The notes: generated by a model not told the origin, from the letters alone. 64,000 nt of DNA from Amycolatopsis endophytica (GCF_013410405.1 NZ_JACCFK010000002.1:372001-436000), one strand, 5' to 3'. Shown: positions 7,782 through 17,510, counted from the stretch's first letter. Program-made: numbers and translations.

Positions 7782-8842
7782 GGGTCACCGTCCTGTCCGG
7801 GTTCCTCGGTGCGGGCAAGACGACGCTGCTCAACCACGTCCTGGGCAACACCGAGGGGATGCGGGTCGCGGTGATCGTCAACGACATGAGCGAGGTCAAC
7901 ATCGACGCCGCGCTCGTCCGCACCGAGGAACGCCTGGTGGAGATGACGAACGGCTGCATCTGCTGCACGCTGCGCGACGATCTCCTGGAGGAGGTCGGTC
8001 GGCTCGCCGACGAGGGCCGGTTCGACCACGTGCTGATCGAGTCCAGCGGCATCTCCGAGCCGATGCCGGTCGCCGCGACCTTCACGTTCCTGCCCCGTGC
8101 GCGCCTGGACACGATGGTCACGGTGGTGGACGCGGCGAACTTCACCCGCGAGCTGGACAGCGGCGACGACCTGGTCGCGCGGGCGCTCGACCAGTACGAG
8201 GGCGACGAGCGCACGGTCAGTGACCTGCTGATCGACCAGGTCGAGTTCGCCGACGTGCTGCTGCTGAACAAGACCGACCTCGTGGGCGAGGCCGGCCTGG
8301 CCCGGCTGGAGGCGGTGCTGCGGCGCCTGAACCCGGCGGCGGAGGTGGTCCGGACCAGCTTCGGGCGCGTGCCGGTGTCCGCGGTGGTCGGCACCGGCCG
8401 GTACGACCCGCAGCGCGCGAGCGAGGCGCCGGGATGGGTGGCCGAGCTCAACGGCGACCACGTGCCGGAAACCGATGAGTACGGCATCTCCAGCGTCGTG
8501 TTCCGCGCGGAACGGCCCTTCGACGCGGACCGGCTGTGGGAGTTCGTGGCGCACGACCTGGACTCCGGCCGGTTCGGGAAGGTGTTGCGCTCCAAGGGTT
8601 TCTTCGCGCTCGCCTCTCGTCCGGGTGTGGTGGGACTGTGGTCGCAGGCCGGCGCGGTGGCGCGGTTCGAGCCGCAGGGCGCCGGGCCCGCGCGGCAGGA
8701 ACTGGTGTTCATCGGCACCGAGCTGGACCACGGGGCGCTCACCGCGGCGCTGGAGGACTGTCTCAGCGTGGCGGAGGCGGCTCCGGCGGCGGATCCGTTC
8801 CCGGCGTGGGACCTTCACGCTCACGCGGGGCACGCGCACTGA
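7778..8842 (+). CDS. COG0523 GTPase, putative zinc metallochaperone
   Basis: This protein of about 354 residues is an intact G3E GTPase. It has [15 protein letters not shown] (Walker A), [13 protein letters not shown] with the CxCC metal-binding motif, [10 protein letters not shown] and LLLNKTDL (NKxD). The C-terminus HAHAGHAH is histidine-rich and could bind metal. Family members of the YciC/ZigA/ZNG1 type are zinc-starvation GTPases that deliver zinc to client proteins. The GTG start overlaps the rpmF stop, so the gene ends the zinc-starvation operon. The contrast with the degenerate paralogue four genes earlier suggests that metal-loading and ribosome-linked roles are divided between the two. 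Confidence 0.9.
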   Translation: MRVTVLSGFLGAGKTTLLNHVLGNTEGMRVAVIVNDMSEVNIDAALVRTEERLVEMTNGCICCTLRDDLLEEVGRLADEGRFDHVLIESSGISEPMPVAATFTFLPRARLDTMVTVVDAANFTRELDSGDDLVARALDQYEGDERTVSDLLIDQVEFADVLLLNKTDLVGEAGLARLEAVLRRLNPAAEVVRTSFGRVPVSAVVGTGRYDPQRASEAPGWVAELNGDHVPETDEYGISSVVFRAERPFDADRLWEFVAHDLDSGRFGKVLRSKGFFALASRPGVVGLWSQAGAVARFEPQGAGPARQELVFIGTELDHGALTAALEDCLSVAEAAPAADPFPAWDLHAHAGHAH

Positions 8843-8851
8843 GCCACCCGC

Positions 8852-8893
8852 GCGCGAGTCCCACGCTCCCGTGCGCGAGTCCCGCGCTCGGTC
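8852..8893. repeat. Two-unit 21-bp repeat (family B) between convergent genes
   Basis: Two units with a 21-bp period share GCGCGAGTCCC and differ at a few positions. The GAGTCC core occurs at 8856 and again 21 bases later. The array fills the 49-base gap between the stop of cobW and the stop of the ABC permease, which it just overlaps. A related three-unit array is at 40348-40410. The sequence differs from family A but the period is the same. Confidence 0.7.
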
Positions 8894-9923
8894 AGCGAGG
8901 AGGTGGGTCGGGCTCCGGTGCCGCGGTTGTGCCGCGCGCGCTGAGCCGTCCCTGGAGCTGGTCGAACGCGACCGCCAGCAGGATCAGCACCCCGATCGCG
9001 ATGCGCAGGTAGAAGGAATTGATCCCGAGCAGGTTGCCGCCGTTGTTCAGGGTGGAGGTGATCAGCGCACCGGCCGCCGCGCCGAGTGCGCTGCCCTTCG
9101 CCCCGAACAGGCTCGCCCCGCCGATCACACACGCCGCGATCGCGTCCAGTTCGTAGGTCTCGCCCATCGTCGGCACGCCCGCGTCGAGCCGGGAGGCCAG
9201 CAGGATCCCGCCGATCCCGGCCAGCAGCCCGGACAGCGCGTACACGGTGACCAGCACGCGCGGCACCGGCACCCCCGCCAGCCGCGCCGACTCCGCGTTC
9301 GACCCGGCCGCGTACACGTAGCGGCCGAACACCGTGCGGCGCAACAGGAAACCGGCCAGCAGGATCATCACGACCGTGATCAGGAACAGGTTCGGGATGC
9401 CCCAGACGGTGTCGTTCGCGATCGAGGCGAACCCGTCGGGCAGCGGCTGGATCGTGTTGGCGTTCGTGATCACCAGCACCAGCCCGCGGGCCGCGCCCAT
9501 CATGCCGAGCGTGACGATGAACGGCGGCAGCTTCGCATACGCCACCAGCACCCCGTTGACCACGCCGACGACCGCACCGGCCGCGGCCGCGCACAGCACC
9601 GCGAGCGGGATCGGGAACCCGGCCACCAGCAGCTGCGCCGCCACCGCCCCGGACAACCCGACCACGGAGCCGACGGACAGGTCGATGCCCTTGGTGAGGA
9701 TCACCAGCAGCTCGCCGATCGCGATGATCCCGAACACCGCCCACTGCCGCGACAGGTTCGCCAGGTTGCCGCTGGTCAGAAAGCTGTCCGTGGCCAGCGC
9801 CAGCGCGCCGAACAGGATCACCAGGACGACCAGGCCGCCGCCCTCGCGCCCGACCGCCTCGCGCCAGCCGACGATCCGCGGCGGCGGCTCGCCGAGGTCG
9901 CGTTCACGAACGACCAGTGCCAT
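8892..9923 (-). CDS. ABC transporter permease, ribose (RbsC) family
   Basis: This 343-residue permease has about eight to ten hydrophobic segments and the hallmark LTKGIDLSVGSVVGLSGAVA of the BPD_transp_2 family near residue 75. Family members form the membrane channel for sugar importers. It is the last gene of a set with a two-domain ATPase and a periplasmic-type binding protein. Its start overlaps the ATPase end by 20 bases. The transported compound is unknown, but the neighbouring ceramidase and lyase genes suggest a lipid-derived or glycosyl compound. Confidence 0.9.
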   Translation of the reverse strand: MALVVRERDLGEPPPRIVGWREAVGREGGGLVVLVILFGALALATDSFLTSGNLANLSRQWAVFGIIAIGELLVILTKGIDLSVGSVVGLSGAVAAQLLVAGFPIPLAVLCAAAAGAVVGVVNGVLVAYAKLPPFIVTLGMMGAARGLVLVITNANTIQPLPDGFASIANDTVWGIPNLFLITVVMILLAGFLLRRTVFGRYVYAAGSNAESARLAGVPVPRVLVTVYALSGLLAGIGGILLASRLDAGVPTMGETYELDAIAACVIGGASLFGAKGSALGAAAGALITSTLNNGGNLLGINSFYLRIAIGVLILLAVAFDQLQGRLSARGTTAAPEPDPPPR

Positions 9924-11421
9924 CCGACCTCCCTGTGCTCGCGAGCGTCAGCAAGCTCTCCTCGGTCGCCTCGGCGGCAGGCACGTCCCCGACCACCGCT
10001 CCCCGCCGCAGGACGACGATCCGGTCGACCAGGCCGAGCAGTTCCGGCAGGTACGACGACACCACGACGATCGCGAACCCACGGGAGGCCAGGTCACCGA
10101 TCAGCGTGTACAGCTCGGCCTTCGCGCCCACGTCGACGCCCTTGGTCGGCTCGTCGAACAGCAGCACCCGCACGTCGGTGACCAGCCACCGCGCCAGCAG
10201 CACCTTCTGCTGGTTGCCACCGGACAATGTGGACACCGGCTGGTCGTAGGAACCGGCCCGCAACCGCAGCCCGTCGAGCACCTCGTCGACCCGTTCGGAC
10301 TCGCGGCGCCGCGACAGCAGTCCGCGGGAGGCGATCGCGGGCAGGCTCGCCACCGACACGTTCTCCCGGACCGACAGCTCGGGCAGGAGCCCCAGTTCCT
10401 TGCGGTCCTCCGACAGCAGGCCGATGCCGGACCGCACCGCCTCGCGCGGGCGGCCCGAGGGCACCCGTTTGCCGTCCACCTCGACCGTGCCCGACACCGG
10501 CGGATCGGCACCGAAGATGGCGCGCAGCAGCTCGCTGCGGCCCGCGCCGAGCAGCCCCGCGACACCGACGATCTCGCCCGCGCGCACGTCCAGGTCCACG
10601 GTGTGCGCGCTGCCCCGTGGCCGCAGCCCGCGCACCCGCAGCAACGGCGCGGTCCGCTCGGACCGTCCCGCGGCCGCGGGATACAGCTCCTCGACGTCCC
10701 GGCCGACCATGGCCGCGATCAGGCTGTCCTCGGTGAACTCGCGCAGCGCGCCCGCCCGCGTCACCGTGCCGTCGCGCAGCACCGTGACGCGGTCGCCGAT
10801 CTCGAACATCTCCTCCAGCCGGTGGCTGACGTAGAGCACGGCGACGCCCTCCTCGCGCAGCGCGGTGATGCGGCGCAGCAGGGCCTTCGCCTCCGCTCCC
10901 GACAGCGCGGTCGTCGGCTCGTCGAAGATCACCACGCGCGGATCGTCGCCGAGCACGCGCGCGATCTCGACCAGCTGACGGGTGGCGGCGGACAGTTCCG
11001 CCACCGGCGTCAGCGGGTTCAGGTCGAGGCCGACCCGCTCCAGCTTGCGGGCCGCCTCGGTCCGCATCCGGCGCCGGTCGACCACTCCCGCGCGGGCGGG
11101 CAGGCCACCGATGAGCAGGTTCTCCGCGACGGAGAGGTCCGGCAGCAGGCTCAGTTCCTGGTACACCGCGCCGATCCCGGCAGCACGCGCGGCGGCCGGG
11201 CCGACCGCCATGGGCATCGGCCGTCCGTCCACCCGGTACTCCCCCGCGTCCCGGCGGAGCGCGCCGGTGAGCACCCGGATCAGCGTCGACTTCCCGGCGC
11301 CGTTCTCCCCGGCCAGGCAGTGCACCTCACCGGCGTGCAGGTCGAGCGAGACGTCGTGCAGCGCCACCGTGCCACCGAAGGTCTTGCGCAGCCCGGACAG
11401 ACGGATCCGTGGCGTGGTCAC
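9904..11421 (-). CDS. Sugar ABC transporter ATP-binding protein, two NBDs (RbsA-like)
   Basis: The 505-residue protein contains two fused nucleotide-binding domains, as in RbsA, XylG and MglA. Domain 1 has GENGAGKST and VVIFDEPTTALSG. Domain 2 has GLLGAGRSE, the signature LSGGNQQKVLLARWL and VLLFDEPTKGVDVG. Arginine for lysine in the second Walker A is normal for this family. A GTG start at 11421 overlaps the stop of the binding-protein gene by four bases. It energises uptake through the downstream permease. Confidence 0.92.
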   Translation of the reverse strand: MTTPRIRLSGLRKTFGGTVALHDVSLDLHAGEVHCLAGENGAGKSTLIRVLTGALRRDAGEYRVDGRPMPMAVGPAAARAAGIGAVYQELSLLPDLSVAENLLIGGLPARAGVVDRRRMRTEAARKLERVGLDLNPLTPVAELSAATRQLVEIARVLGDDPRVVIFDEPTTALSGAEAKALLRRITALREEGVAVLYVSHRLEEMFEIGDRVTVLRDGTVTRAGALREFTEDSLIAAMVGRDVEELYPAAAGRSERTAPLLRVRGLRPRGSAHTVDLDVRAGEIVGVAGLLGAGRSELLRAIFGADPPVSGTVEVDGKRVPSGRPREAVRSGIGLLSEDRKELGLLPELSVRENVSVASLPAIASRGLLSRRRESERVDEVLDGLRLRAGSYDQPVSTLSGGNQQKVLLARWLVTDVRVLLFDEPTKGVDVGAKAELYTLIGDLASRGFAIVVVSSYLPELLGLVDRIVVLRRGAVVGDVPAAEATEESLLTLASTGRSDGTGRS

Positions 11422-12455
11422 CGGCTCGCCTGGGCAGTCGGCGGGTTGAGCAGATCGCGGACCTCCGGCGAGTTCATGTTGCCCTGGTCGGCGATCACCG
11501 CGCCCGGGTCGAGCGAGCGCGGCAGCTTCGCGCCGGTCGACGCCGCGATCGCCTCGACCACGCCCTGGTAGCCGAAAAAGTACGGGTTCTGCACCACGAG
11601 CGCGTCGATCGACCCGTCGGCCAGTGCCGCGTTCTCCTGCGGGTCGGAGTCGAACGCCACCACCGGCAGCGTGGCCGCGCGGCCGGTGTCCTTGACCGCG
11701 CGGGCCGCGCCGTTGCCGGACATGTTGTTCGCCGCGAACACGCCCGCCAGGTCGGGCACCGCGCCGAGCGCGTCGTTGACCTGGTTGGCCGCGGTGCTGA
11801 TGTCGTTGTTGTTGAACCGTTCTTCCCAGACGGTGATCTCCGGGCAGTTCCCGGCCAGTCCCTGCCGGAAGCCGCGCGCCCTGTCACCCAGCGCCTGCAC
11901 ACCGGCGACGGCGTTCTCCAGCAGCACCTGCCCGCTGGTGCGGCCCTGGGCGCGGATCAGCTCGCACAGCCGCTGCCCGGCCTGCTCACCGGCACGCAGG
12001 TTGTCGGTGCCGATGAACGCCTCGGTCTCGGTGGTGACGGTGCCGTCGACGGTGATCACCTTGATACCGGCCTGCCGCGCCCGCTCGATCACCTTGTCCA
12101 GGGCGCTCTCCGAGTTCGCCGCCAGCACGATCGCGTCCACGCCACGCGAGATCGAGTTCTCCACCAGCTGGACCTGCTCGTTGACGTCAGTCTCCGAGGT
12201 CGGCCCGAACCGGCCTACGTCGACCCCGAGGTCGGCGCCCGCCTGCTGGGCCCCGGCGAACATGCTCTGCCAGAAGGCGGAGTCGGTGGCCTTCACGATG
12301 ACATCGACGCGCAGCCCGGACGCCGCGCCGGGACCCGCCTGGCCGGTCGAGCCGCCGCCCCCGCTCGCCCGCCCGGCCACGAGGCCGATCACCAGGGCGA
12401 GCACCGCGGCCGCCACGAGCAACGGTGTCGAGAACAGCACCCGGTTCCGCGCCAT
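11418..12455 (-). CDS. Sugar ABC transporter substrate-binding protein
   Basis: This protein of about 345 residues starts MARNRVLFSTPLL and has one hydrophobic segment at residues about 8-27. No lipobox cysteine follows it, so it is probably secreted or anchored by the uncleaved segment. The rest has the periplasmic-binding-protein type 1 fold of ribose-family proteins, with GVDAIVLAANSESALD, VITVDGTV and DLAGVFAANNMSG. Binding of a sugar or similar ligand in the extracytoplasmic space is expected. I rejected a longer upstream start at 12524 because it would precede the clear signal segment. Confidence 0.88.
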   Translation of the reverse strand: MARNRVLFSTPLLVAAAVLALVIGLVAGRASGGGGSTGQAGPGAASGLRVDVIVKATDSAFWQSMFAGAQQAGADLGVDVGRFGPTSETDVNEQVQLVENSISRGVDAIVLAANSESALDKVIERARQAGIKVITVDGTVTTETEAFIGTDNLRAGEQAGQRLCELIRAQGRTSGQVLLENAVAGVQALGDRARGFRQGLAGNCPEITVWEERFNNNDISTAANQVNDALGAVPDLAGVFAANNMSGNGAARAVKDTGRAATLPVVAFDSDPQENAALADGSIDALVVQNPYFFGYQGVVEAIAASTGAKLPRSLDPGAVIADQGNMNSPEVRDLLNPPTAQASR

Positions 12456-12532
12456 CGCCCACGCCTCCCAGTGCCTCGTCGCGCAGTGGCCCGCGGCGGA
12501 AGGTAGCACAGCGGAGCTGGGCAAGTAAACGA

Positions 12533-13954
12533 TTACTCGGAGCGGTAGAGCATTCCGAGGAACTCACGTAGCAGCCGTTCCCGCAACGCCGGGCTCGCGG
12601 CGCCCAGGAGCGCGTTGATCTCGGCCATGCGGTCCGGCAGCCGGGCACCCCCACCCATCCCGGCGGCGGTGAGCAGGCCCGCGAACTGTTCAGCGGTCAG
12701 GGTCTCCGGGTCGAGCGCGGCGACGAACGCGGCCACGTCCTCGTCCACCGTGACCGGACCGGCCGCGCGCGCGGCAGCGACCGAGGCCGCCAGGTCCGAG
12801 GCGAGCTCCGCCTCACTCCCCCGGTTCGCGGCCGTCACCGTGAGGTGCAGGTTCACCGGCGAGGACGCGTGGGCGAACTGCGGCTGCACGTACCAGCCGC
12901 GCACGCGCATCTCGTCGGCGACGGTGAACAGGTCGAAGCCCTCGTCCGTGGCGGTGAGGGCGAGCAGGGTCGAGTCCGGCTCCGCGAGCAGCCGCAGACC
13001 GTCGATCGCCTCGATGCCGTGCGCGAGTCCGGTGACGGCGGCGAGTGTCCGCCGTGCCAGTTCGAGATAGCCGTCGTCGCCGAGGTGCCGTACCACCGCC
13101 CAGGCTGCGGCGAGCGGACCACCGGAGCGGGTGGACTGGATCGTGCTGTTCAGCATCGTGTAGCCGGGCCAGTCGGCGCTGGCGAAATAGTGACCGCGCC
13201 GCAGGTCCGCGTTCGCGTGCAGCAGCACCGACACGCCTTTCGCGCAATAGGCGTATTTGTGCAGGTCGACCGAGATGCTGGTCACGCCCTCGACGCCGAA
13301 CCCGAAGTCGGGCACGGGACGGCCCAGACGGCGGAAGTAGGGCAGGATCCAGCCGCCGATGCACGCGTCGACGTGCATCCGGACCCCGCGCGCGGCGGCC
13401 GCGGCGGCGATCTCCGCGATGGGGTCGAGCACGCCGTGTGCGTAGGAGGGAGCGCCGGCGACCACGAGGACGGTGGTGTCGTCGATCGCGGCGGCCATCG
13501 CGCCGGGGTCGGCGCGGAAGGTTCCCGGGTCGGCCGGCACGACGACCGGGCGGACCCGGAACAGGTGCGCGGCCTTGTGGAACGCGGCGTGCGCGGTCGA
13601 GGGCAGGACCATGCTCGGCGCGGTCACGTCCGGCCGTCCCTCGCGCGCGGCGAGCACGGCGAGCAGGCACGATTCGGTGCCACCGGAAGTCACCGCGCCG
13701 ACCGTCTCCTCGGTGCCACCGAGGAGCCCCGCGGCCGTCGCGACGAGGTCGTTTTCCAGGCGCCGCAGGCTCGGGAACGCGGTCGGGTCGAGGCCGTTGG
13801 CGGAGGAGGCGAGCGCATGGGCCTGCGCCGCCAGGTCGTCCACACCGGACAGCCCGCTGTCGTAGACGTAGGCCAGGGTGCGGCCACCGTGCGTCGGCAG
13901 GTCACCGGCGCGCAGCTCGCGCAGCTGCTCCAGGACCTCGCGCGCGGGCCTCAA
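12533..13954 (-). CDS. PLP-dependent lyase of the sphingosine-1-phosphate lyase type
   Basis: This enzyme of about 473 residues belongs to the group II PLP decarboxylase/aldolase fold and looks most like S1P lyase (known reaction: S1P to phosphoethanolamine and a fatty aldehyde). Visible motifs are TSGGTESCLLAVLA, SAHAAFHKAA-like STAHAAFHKAAHLF, MHVDACIGGWILP, the Schiff-base lysine in SVDLHKYAYCAKG, and TIQSTRSGGPLAAAW. The start is probably TTG at 13954, overlapping the stop of the transporter as TTGA. The C-terminal 80 residues extend beyond the core. Association with a ceramidase supports a sphingolipid or related amino-lipid substrate, although a glutamate-decarboxylase-like activity cannot be excluded. 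Confidence 0.8.
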   Translation of the reverse strand: MRPAREVLEQLRELRAGDLPTHGGRTLAYVYDSGLSGVDDLAAQAHALASSANGLDPTAFPSLRRLENDLVATAAGLLGGTEETVGAVTSGGTESCLLAVLAAREGRPDVTAPSMVLPSTAHAAFHKAAHLFRVRPVVVPADPGTFRADPGAMAAAIDDTTVLVVAGAPSYAHGVLDPIAEIAAAAAARGVRMHVDACIGGWILPYFRRLGRPVPDFGFGVEGVTSISVDLHKYAYCAKGVSVLLHANADLRRGHYFASADWPGYTMLNSTIQSTRSGGPLAAAWAVVRHLGDDGYLELARRTLAAVTGLAHGIEAIDGLRLLAEPDSTLLALTATDEGFDLFTVADEMRVRGWYVQPQFAHASSPVNLHLTVTAANRGSEAELASDLAASVAAARAAGPVTVDEDVAAFVAALDPETLTAEQFAGLLTAAGMGGGARLPDRMAEINALLGAASPALRERLLREFLGMLYRSE

Positions 13955-15252
13955 CGGACTTCCAGCACCGAACGGCGCAGCAGCGGCAGGCCCGCCAGCA
14001 CGAGAATGCCGGGCAGCAGCGAGAAGCCGAGCAGGATCGCGGTCACCGCGCTGTCCGGCTGCGCCGCGTTGGCATCCACACTGGACACATAGCCGCCCGC
14101 GGAGAGCACGAGCCCGAACAGGCCCGGCCCCAGAGCCAGTCCCAGTGTCTCCGACGCCGTCCACACCCCGGCCGTGATGCCGGCGCGGGTGGCGCCGGTG
14201 CGCTCCTCCTCGGCGCTGATCAGATCGGGCAGGATCGCCAGCGGGAACACCTGGATACCGGCGTAGCCGACCCCGGCCAGCGCCACGAACACGAACGACA
14301 CCGCGGTCGGCAGCACCAACGCCGCGCACAGGCCGGCGCTGCCCGCACCGAAGGCGAGACAGGCGAACCGGAAACCCCACAGCTTGCCCCAGCGGGCGCC
14401 GATGCGCGGCCACAGCGGCATCGTCAGCAGCGCGGGCAGCACGAACCCGACGAACAGGAACGTCTGCAGGTCCGCGTCGCCGAACACGTGTCGCGACGCG
14501 TAGTTCACGCCAGCCAGGAGGGTGGCCAGGCCGAGTGACTGGACGAAGTAGACGCCCAGCAGCCAGCGGAACGGGCGCCACTGCCGCATCGTCGCCCACA
14601 GCTCGCGCCATCCCGGCGTCGGCGGCCGCAGGTTCCCGACGGGCGCGCCGCGCGTGCCCAGGTACACCGCGATCGTGCCGAGGATCATGATCACGCCCAT
14701 GGCGATGCCCATGACGCGGTAGCCGGTGACGCCACCGACCTGGTTGGTGATCTCGGGCGCGCCGCCACCGGCGACGAGGATCGCGATCGCGAGCAGGCCG
14801 ATGCGCCAGCTGGTGAGGCGGGTGCGCTCGTCGTAGCTGTCGGTCAGCTCCGCGGGCAGCGCGTTGTAGGGCACCTGGAAGAACGCGAACGCGGTGGCGC
14901 AGAGGAAGAACGCGAGCACCACATACCCCGCGTCCAGGGGTGTGCTGCCGAACCCGGGATGGGCGAAGATCGCCGCGAACAGCACCGCCACCCCGAGCCC
15001 GCCGAACAGCAGGAACGGTCGGCGGCTGCCGCGCCTGGCCAGGCTCGCGTCCGACAGCCGCCCGGCGACCGGGTTGAACACGACGTCCCATGCCTTGGGC
15101 ACGAGCACGATCGCACCCGCGACCGCGCCCGGCACCGCCATCGTGTCGGTGAGGTAGGGCAGCAGCAACAGGCCGGGCACCGTGCCGAACGCGCCGGTGA
15201 CGAACGACCCGGCGGAGTAGCCGAGCCTGGTCTTGGCCGGTAGGGCGACCAT
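13951..15252 (-). CDS. MFS_2 (glycoside-pentoside-hexuronide) type transporter
   Basis: This membrane protein of about 433 residues has roughly twelve hydrophobic segments. It starts MVALPAKTRLGYSAGSF, followed by LLLPYLTDTMAVPGAV and GIVLVPKAWDVVFNPVAGRL-like sequence. The phrase KAWDVVFNPVAGRLSD is typical of the melibiose-carrier group, which couples sugar or related solute uptake to cations. The gene sits between the ceramidase and lyase genes, overlaps the lyase start, and is on the same strand. It may move a product of lipid hydrolysis, but the substrate is not evident. The upstream ATG at 15294 is less likely. Confidence 0.82.
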   Translation of the reverse strand: MVALPAKTRLGYSAGSFVTGAFGTVPGLLLLPYLTDTMAVPGAVAGAIVLVPKAWDVVFNPVAGRLSDASLARRGSRRPFLLFGGLGVAVLFAAIFAHPGFGSTPLDAGYVVLAFFLCATAFAFFQVPYNALPAELTDSYDERTRLTSWRIGLLAIAILVAGGGAPEITNQVGGVTGYRVMGIAMGVIMILGTIAVYLGTRGAPVGNLRPPTPGWRELWATMRQWRPFRWLLGVYFVQSLGLATLLAGVNYASRHVFGDADLQTFLFVGFVLPALLTMPLWPRIGARWGKLWGFRFACLAFGAGSAGLCAALVLPTAVSFVFVALAGVGYAGIQVFPLAILPDLISAEEERTGATRAGITAGVWTASETLGLALGPGLFGLVLSAGGYVSSVDANAAQPDSAVTAILLGFSLLPGILVLAGLPLLRRSVLEVR

Positions 15253-15330
15253 GGTCCTCCGATCGACACCCGATGATCGCCCGCATCGTTGCACCGCTGC
15301 CGCCCCCGCGAGCCGCCGGGGCGCGAATCG

Positions 15331-17337
15331 TTACGAGACGACGAACGCGCGGGAGGTGCCGGTGAACGCGGTGGTGCCGGTCAGCGACTTGGCGTCGCCG
15401 GTGTGCACGATGCGGTACTTGCCGATCGGGGTGCCTGCCGGGATGTCCCAGGTGATCGCCGCCTTCGATTCGGCCAGGAACGTGCGGGTCCAGCGGTACT
15501 TCGTGGCCCAGTCGCCGTCGTCGGCGTGGCGCACCCACCGTTCGCCGTCCAGGCGCTGGACCTCCAGGAACGTGCCGTTCCGGTGCAGGTCGTTCTTCGG
15601 GTGGCCGGTCACGAACTCGACCAGCACCTGCTCGCCGCGCCGGTAACTGCCACGGGCCTCGGTGAGCACGTCGCCGAACCGCTTGAGCAGTGGCGGGGAA
15701 TCCACCACCACACCGGGCTGGAAGGTGAGCTGGTCGTCGGACAGGTCGCGGGGCACCGGGCCGTGCGGAACGCTCGCGCCGGTGCGCATCGCGGCCGCCA
15801 GCCGGGCGAACTCCTGCTGGTAGGCCGGGAGCGTGTACCGGCCGAAGAGGGTGGAGGCGCCCTCGTACTGCTGCGAGTCGTATTCCTCCGGGGTCGTCAC
15901 GTACTGGCTGTAGGCGTTGGCGTAGCCCTGCATGATCACGTTCTCCAGCGGCGCACCCAGCTCGGCCGCGACCGCGCGGCGGATCCGCAGCCCGGCGACG
16001 ATCGTGTACTCCGCCGGCCCGCCCACCAGGTACAGCTGGCCCAGCCGCAGGATCTGCAGCGGCAGCACATCCGGCGCCCACGGGTACGGCTTCATCGCCC
16101 CGAACGGCACCGCCACCACCTTCGGCGCCTGCGCGTCGGCCAGTGCCCGCGGGATGGGCGCGTCCATCCCGCCGAGCGCGTCGAGGAACGGGTTGCGAAC
16201 CCCTTCGGGCAGGGGCAGACCGGGGCCGTCCTCGGTGCTGCCCGCGAGCATCGACACACCGATCGCCGCGGTGGCCGTGGTGTGCTGTTTCCCGTCCGGG
16301 GTGAAGCGGCCGTCGACGGTCACCTTCGACATGTCCACGTAGCAGAACCGGAAGTCCAGCGGCCCCTCCACCGGGGTGGCCGCGTTGTCGTAGGCGGTTC
16401 TGGCGGCGGTGAACTGGCGCTCGCCGATGATGCGGGTGTTCTCGAACTCGTCCTCGGTGGGTCCCGAGCCAGGTTTCAGGTTCAGGTTCGGGGACATGTC
16501 GCCGGAGTTGGTCTGCGGGAAGCACGCCACGAACGCCGGTTCGCCGTCCAGGTAACGGGTGCCCCGGCCGTGCTCCCAGGCGTAGGCCGCGTAGCCCTTG
16601 TTGTCGCCGCTGATCAGCTTGTTACCGTTGGTCATGGACGTGCCGTGGGTGGCGAACCAGGCGATCGCGCCGACGTCCCGCCCGCCCTGGGTGAACCGCA
16701 GCACGGTGACCGCGGGATCGATCGACAGCGGAAAATGGTCCTTGTCCGCCTGCGGATTCAGTTCGAACGCCGTGCAGGACCGGTTGACACTCGCGTCGGT
16801 CAGCTCACCACGGCCGAGCGTGATCGTGCCCGGCGCGAGGTTGTCGTGGGCCTGCTCGATCGCCTCCGCGATCCCCGCCACCTGCGCGTCGTAAGTCTGC
16901 TGCTGAAATCCGAGGATCGACAGGTTGTAGGCCGCGTACCAGGAGGATCCACCACAGCCGGCGTGCGTGTGGGTAGCGTTGAGCAGCACGTTCCGCTCGG
17001 TGTAGAGGTCGCCGTATTTCTCCGCGAGCCGGGCCAGCACCCCTTGGTGCACGGCTTGGAAGAGCGCCCCGAGGTCCGCGTTGACATACACGATCCGCGC
17101 GGTGCTCGTGGCGACGATGTAGGCCCTGGCCCGGGTCCGCTGGTGAATGCCCGCTGTCTGCTGTTGCGGCATCGAATAGCCCATCATCCCGCACTCGGCG
17201 GCAGGCCCTGTCACGTCAGAGAGTCCGACGCCGACCTGGAAGCCCTCCTGAGCAGCGGCTGTGGTCGAGCCGAGCAAGGTCGCCGCGAGCGGCGTCGCGG
17301 CCGCCCCGGCCAGAAGGCTCCTGCGGCTCACGAGCAT
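15331..17337 (-). CDS. Secreted neutral/alkaline ceramidase
   Basis: The 668-residue protein starts MLVSRRSLLAGAAATPLAAT, a twin-arginine-like signal with the SRRSLL motif, so it should be exported. The catalytic serine region NSGDMSPNLNL and the zinc-ligand region NATHTHAGC match neutral ceramidases. GIHQRTRARA-like segments and the C-terminal immunoglobulin-like domain are also present. The enzyme hydrolyses the amide bond of ceramide to sphingosine and fatty acid. A long upstream open frame into the repeat array at 17511 is rejected because the signal peptide fixes the start. The gene leads a same-strand block with a transporter and an S1P-lyase-like enzyme, which supports use of sphingolipids or similar amides. 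Confidence 0.92.
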   Translation of the reverse strand: MLVSRRSLLAGAAATPLAATLLGSTTAAAQEGFQVGVGLSDVTGPAAECGMMGYSMPQQQTAGIHQRTRARAYIVATSTARIVYVNADLGALFQAVHQGVLARLAEKYGDLYTERNVLLNATHTHAGCGGSSWYAAYNLSILGFQQQTYDAQVAGIAEAIEQAHDNLAPGTITLGRGELTDASVNRSCTAFELNPQADKDHFPLSIDPAVTVLRFTQGGRDVGAIAWFATHGTSMTNGNKLISGDNKGYAAYAWEHGRGTRYLDGEPAFVACFPQTNSGDMSPNLNLKPGSGPTEDEFENTRIIGERQFTAARTAYDNAATPVEGPLDFRFCYVDMSKVTVDGRFTPDGKQHTTATAAIGVSMLAGSTEDGPGLPLPEGVRNPFLDALGGMDAPIPRALADAQAPKVVAVPFGAMKPYPWAPDVLPLQILRLGQLYLVGGPAEYTIVAGLRIRRAVAAELGAPLENVIMQGYANAYSQYVTTPEEYDSQQYEGASTLFGRYTLPAYQQEFARLAAAMRTGASVPHGPVPRDLSDDQLTFQPGVVVDSPPLLKRFGDVLTEARGSYRRGEQVLVEFVTGHPKNDLHRNGTFLEVQRLDGERWVRHADDGDWATKYRWTRTFLAESKAAITWDIPAGTPIGKYRIVHTGDAKSLTGTTAFTGTSRAFVVS

Positions 17338-17510
17338 CGTTGCCTCCGTCAGACGTGAAGTGTTTTCAGGTTTGACGGAGCTTAGGCGAGTGGACGCAGC
17401 GGCGCCAACCCTCGGACGGGTGGTTCGGAATTCCGTAACCGCTACGCGGCGCGCTACGCGAGTACCCAGGGCGCCGAGCTCGCAAGCTCGCAGCCGATCG
17501 CCCCTCCCGG

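Noticed and set aside
12533..16525. A single minus-strand frame covering the lyase, transporter and ceramidase
   Set aside because: The apparent fusion reads in frame through the other genes in non-coding phase. Stop/start overlap at 13951-13954 and distinct domain ends show separate genes.
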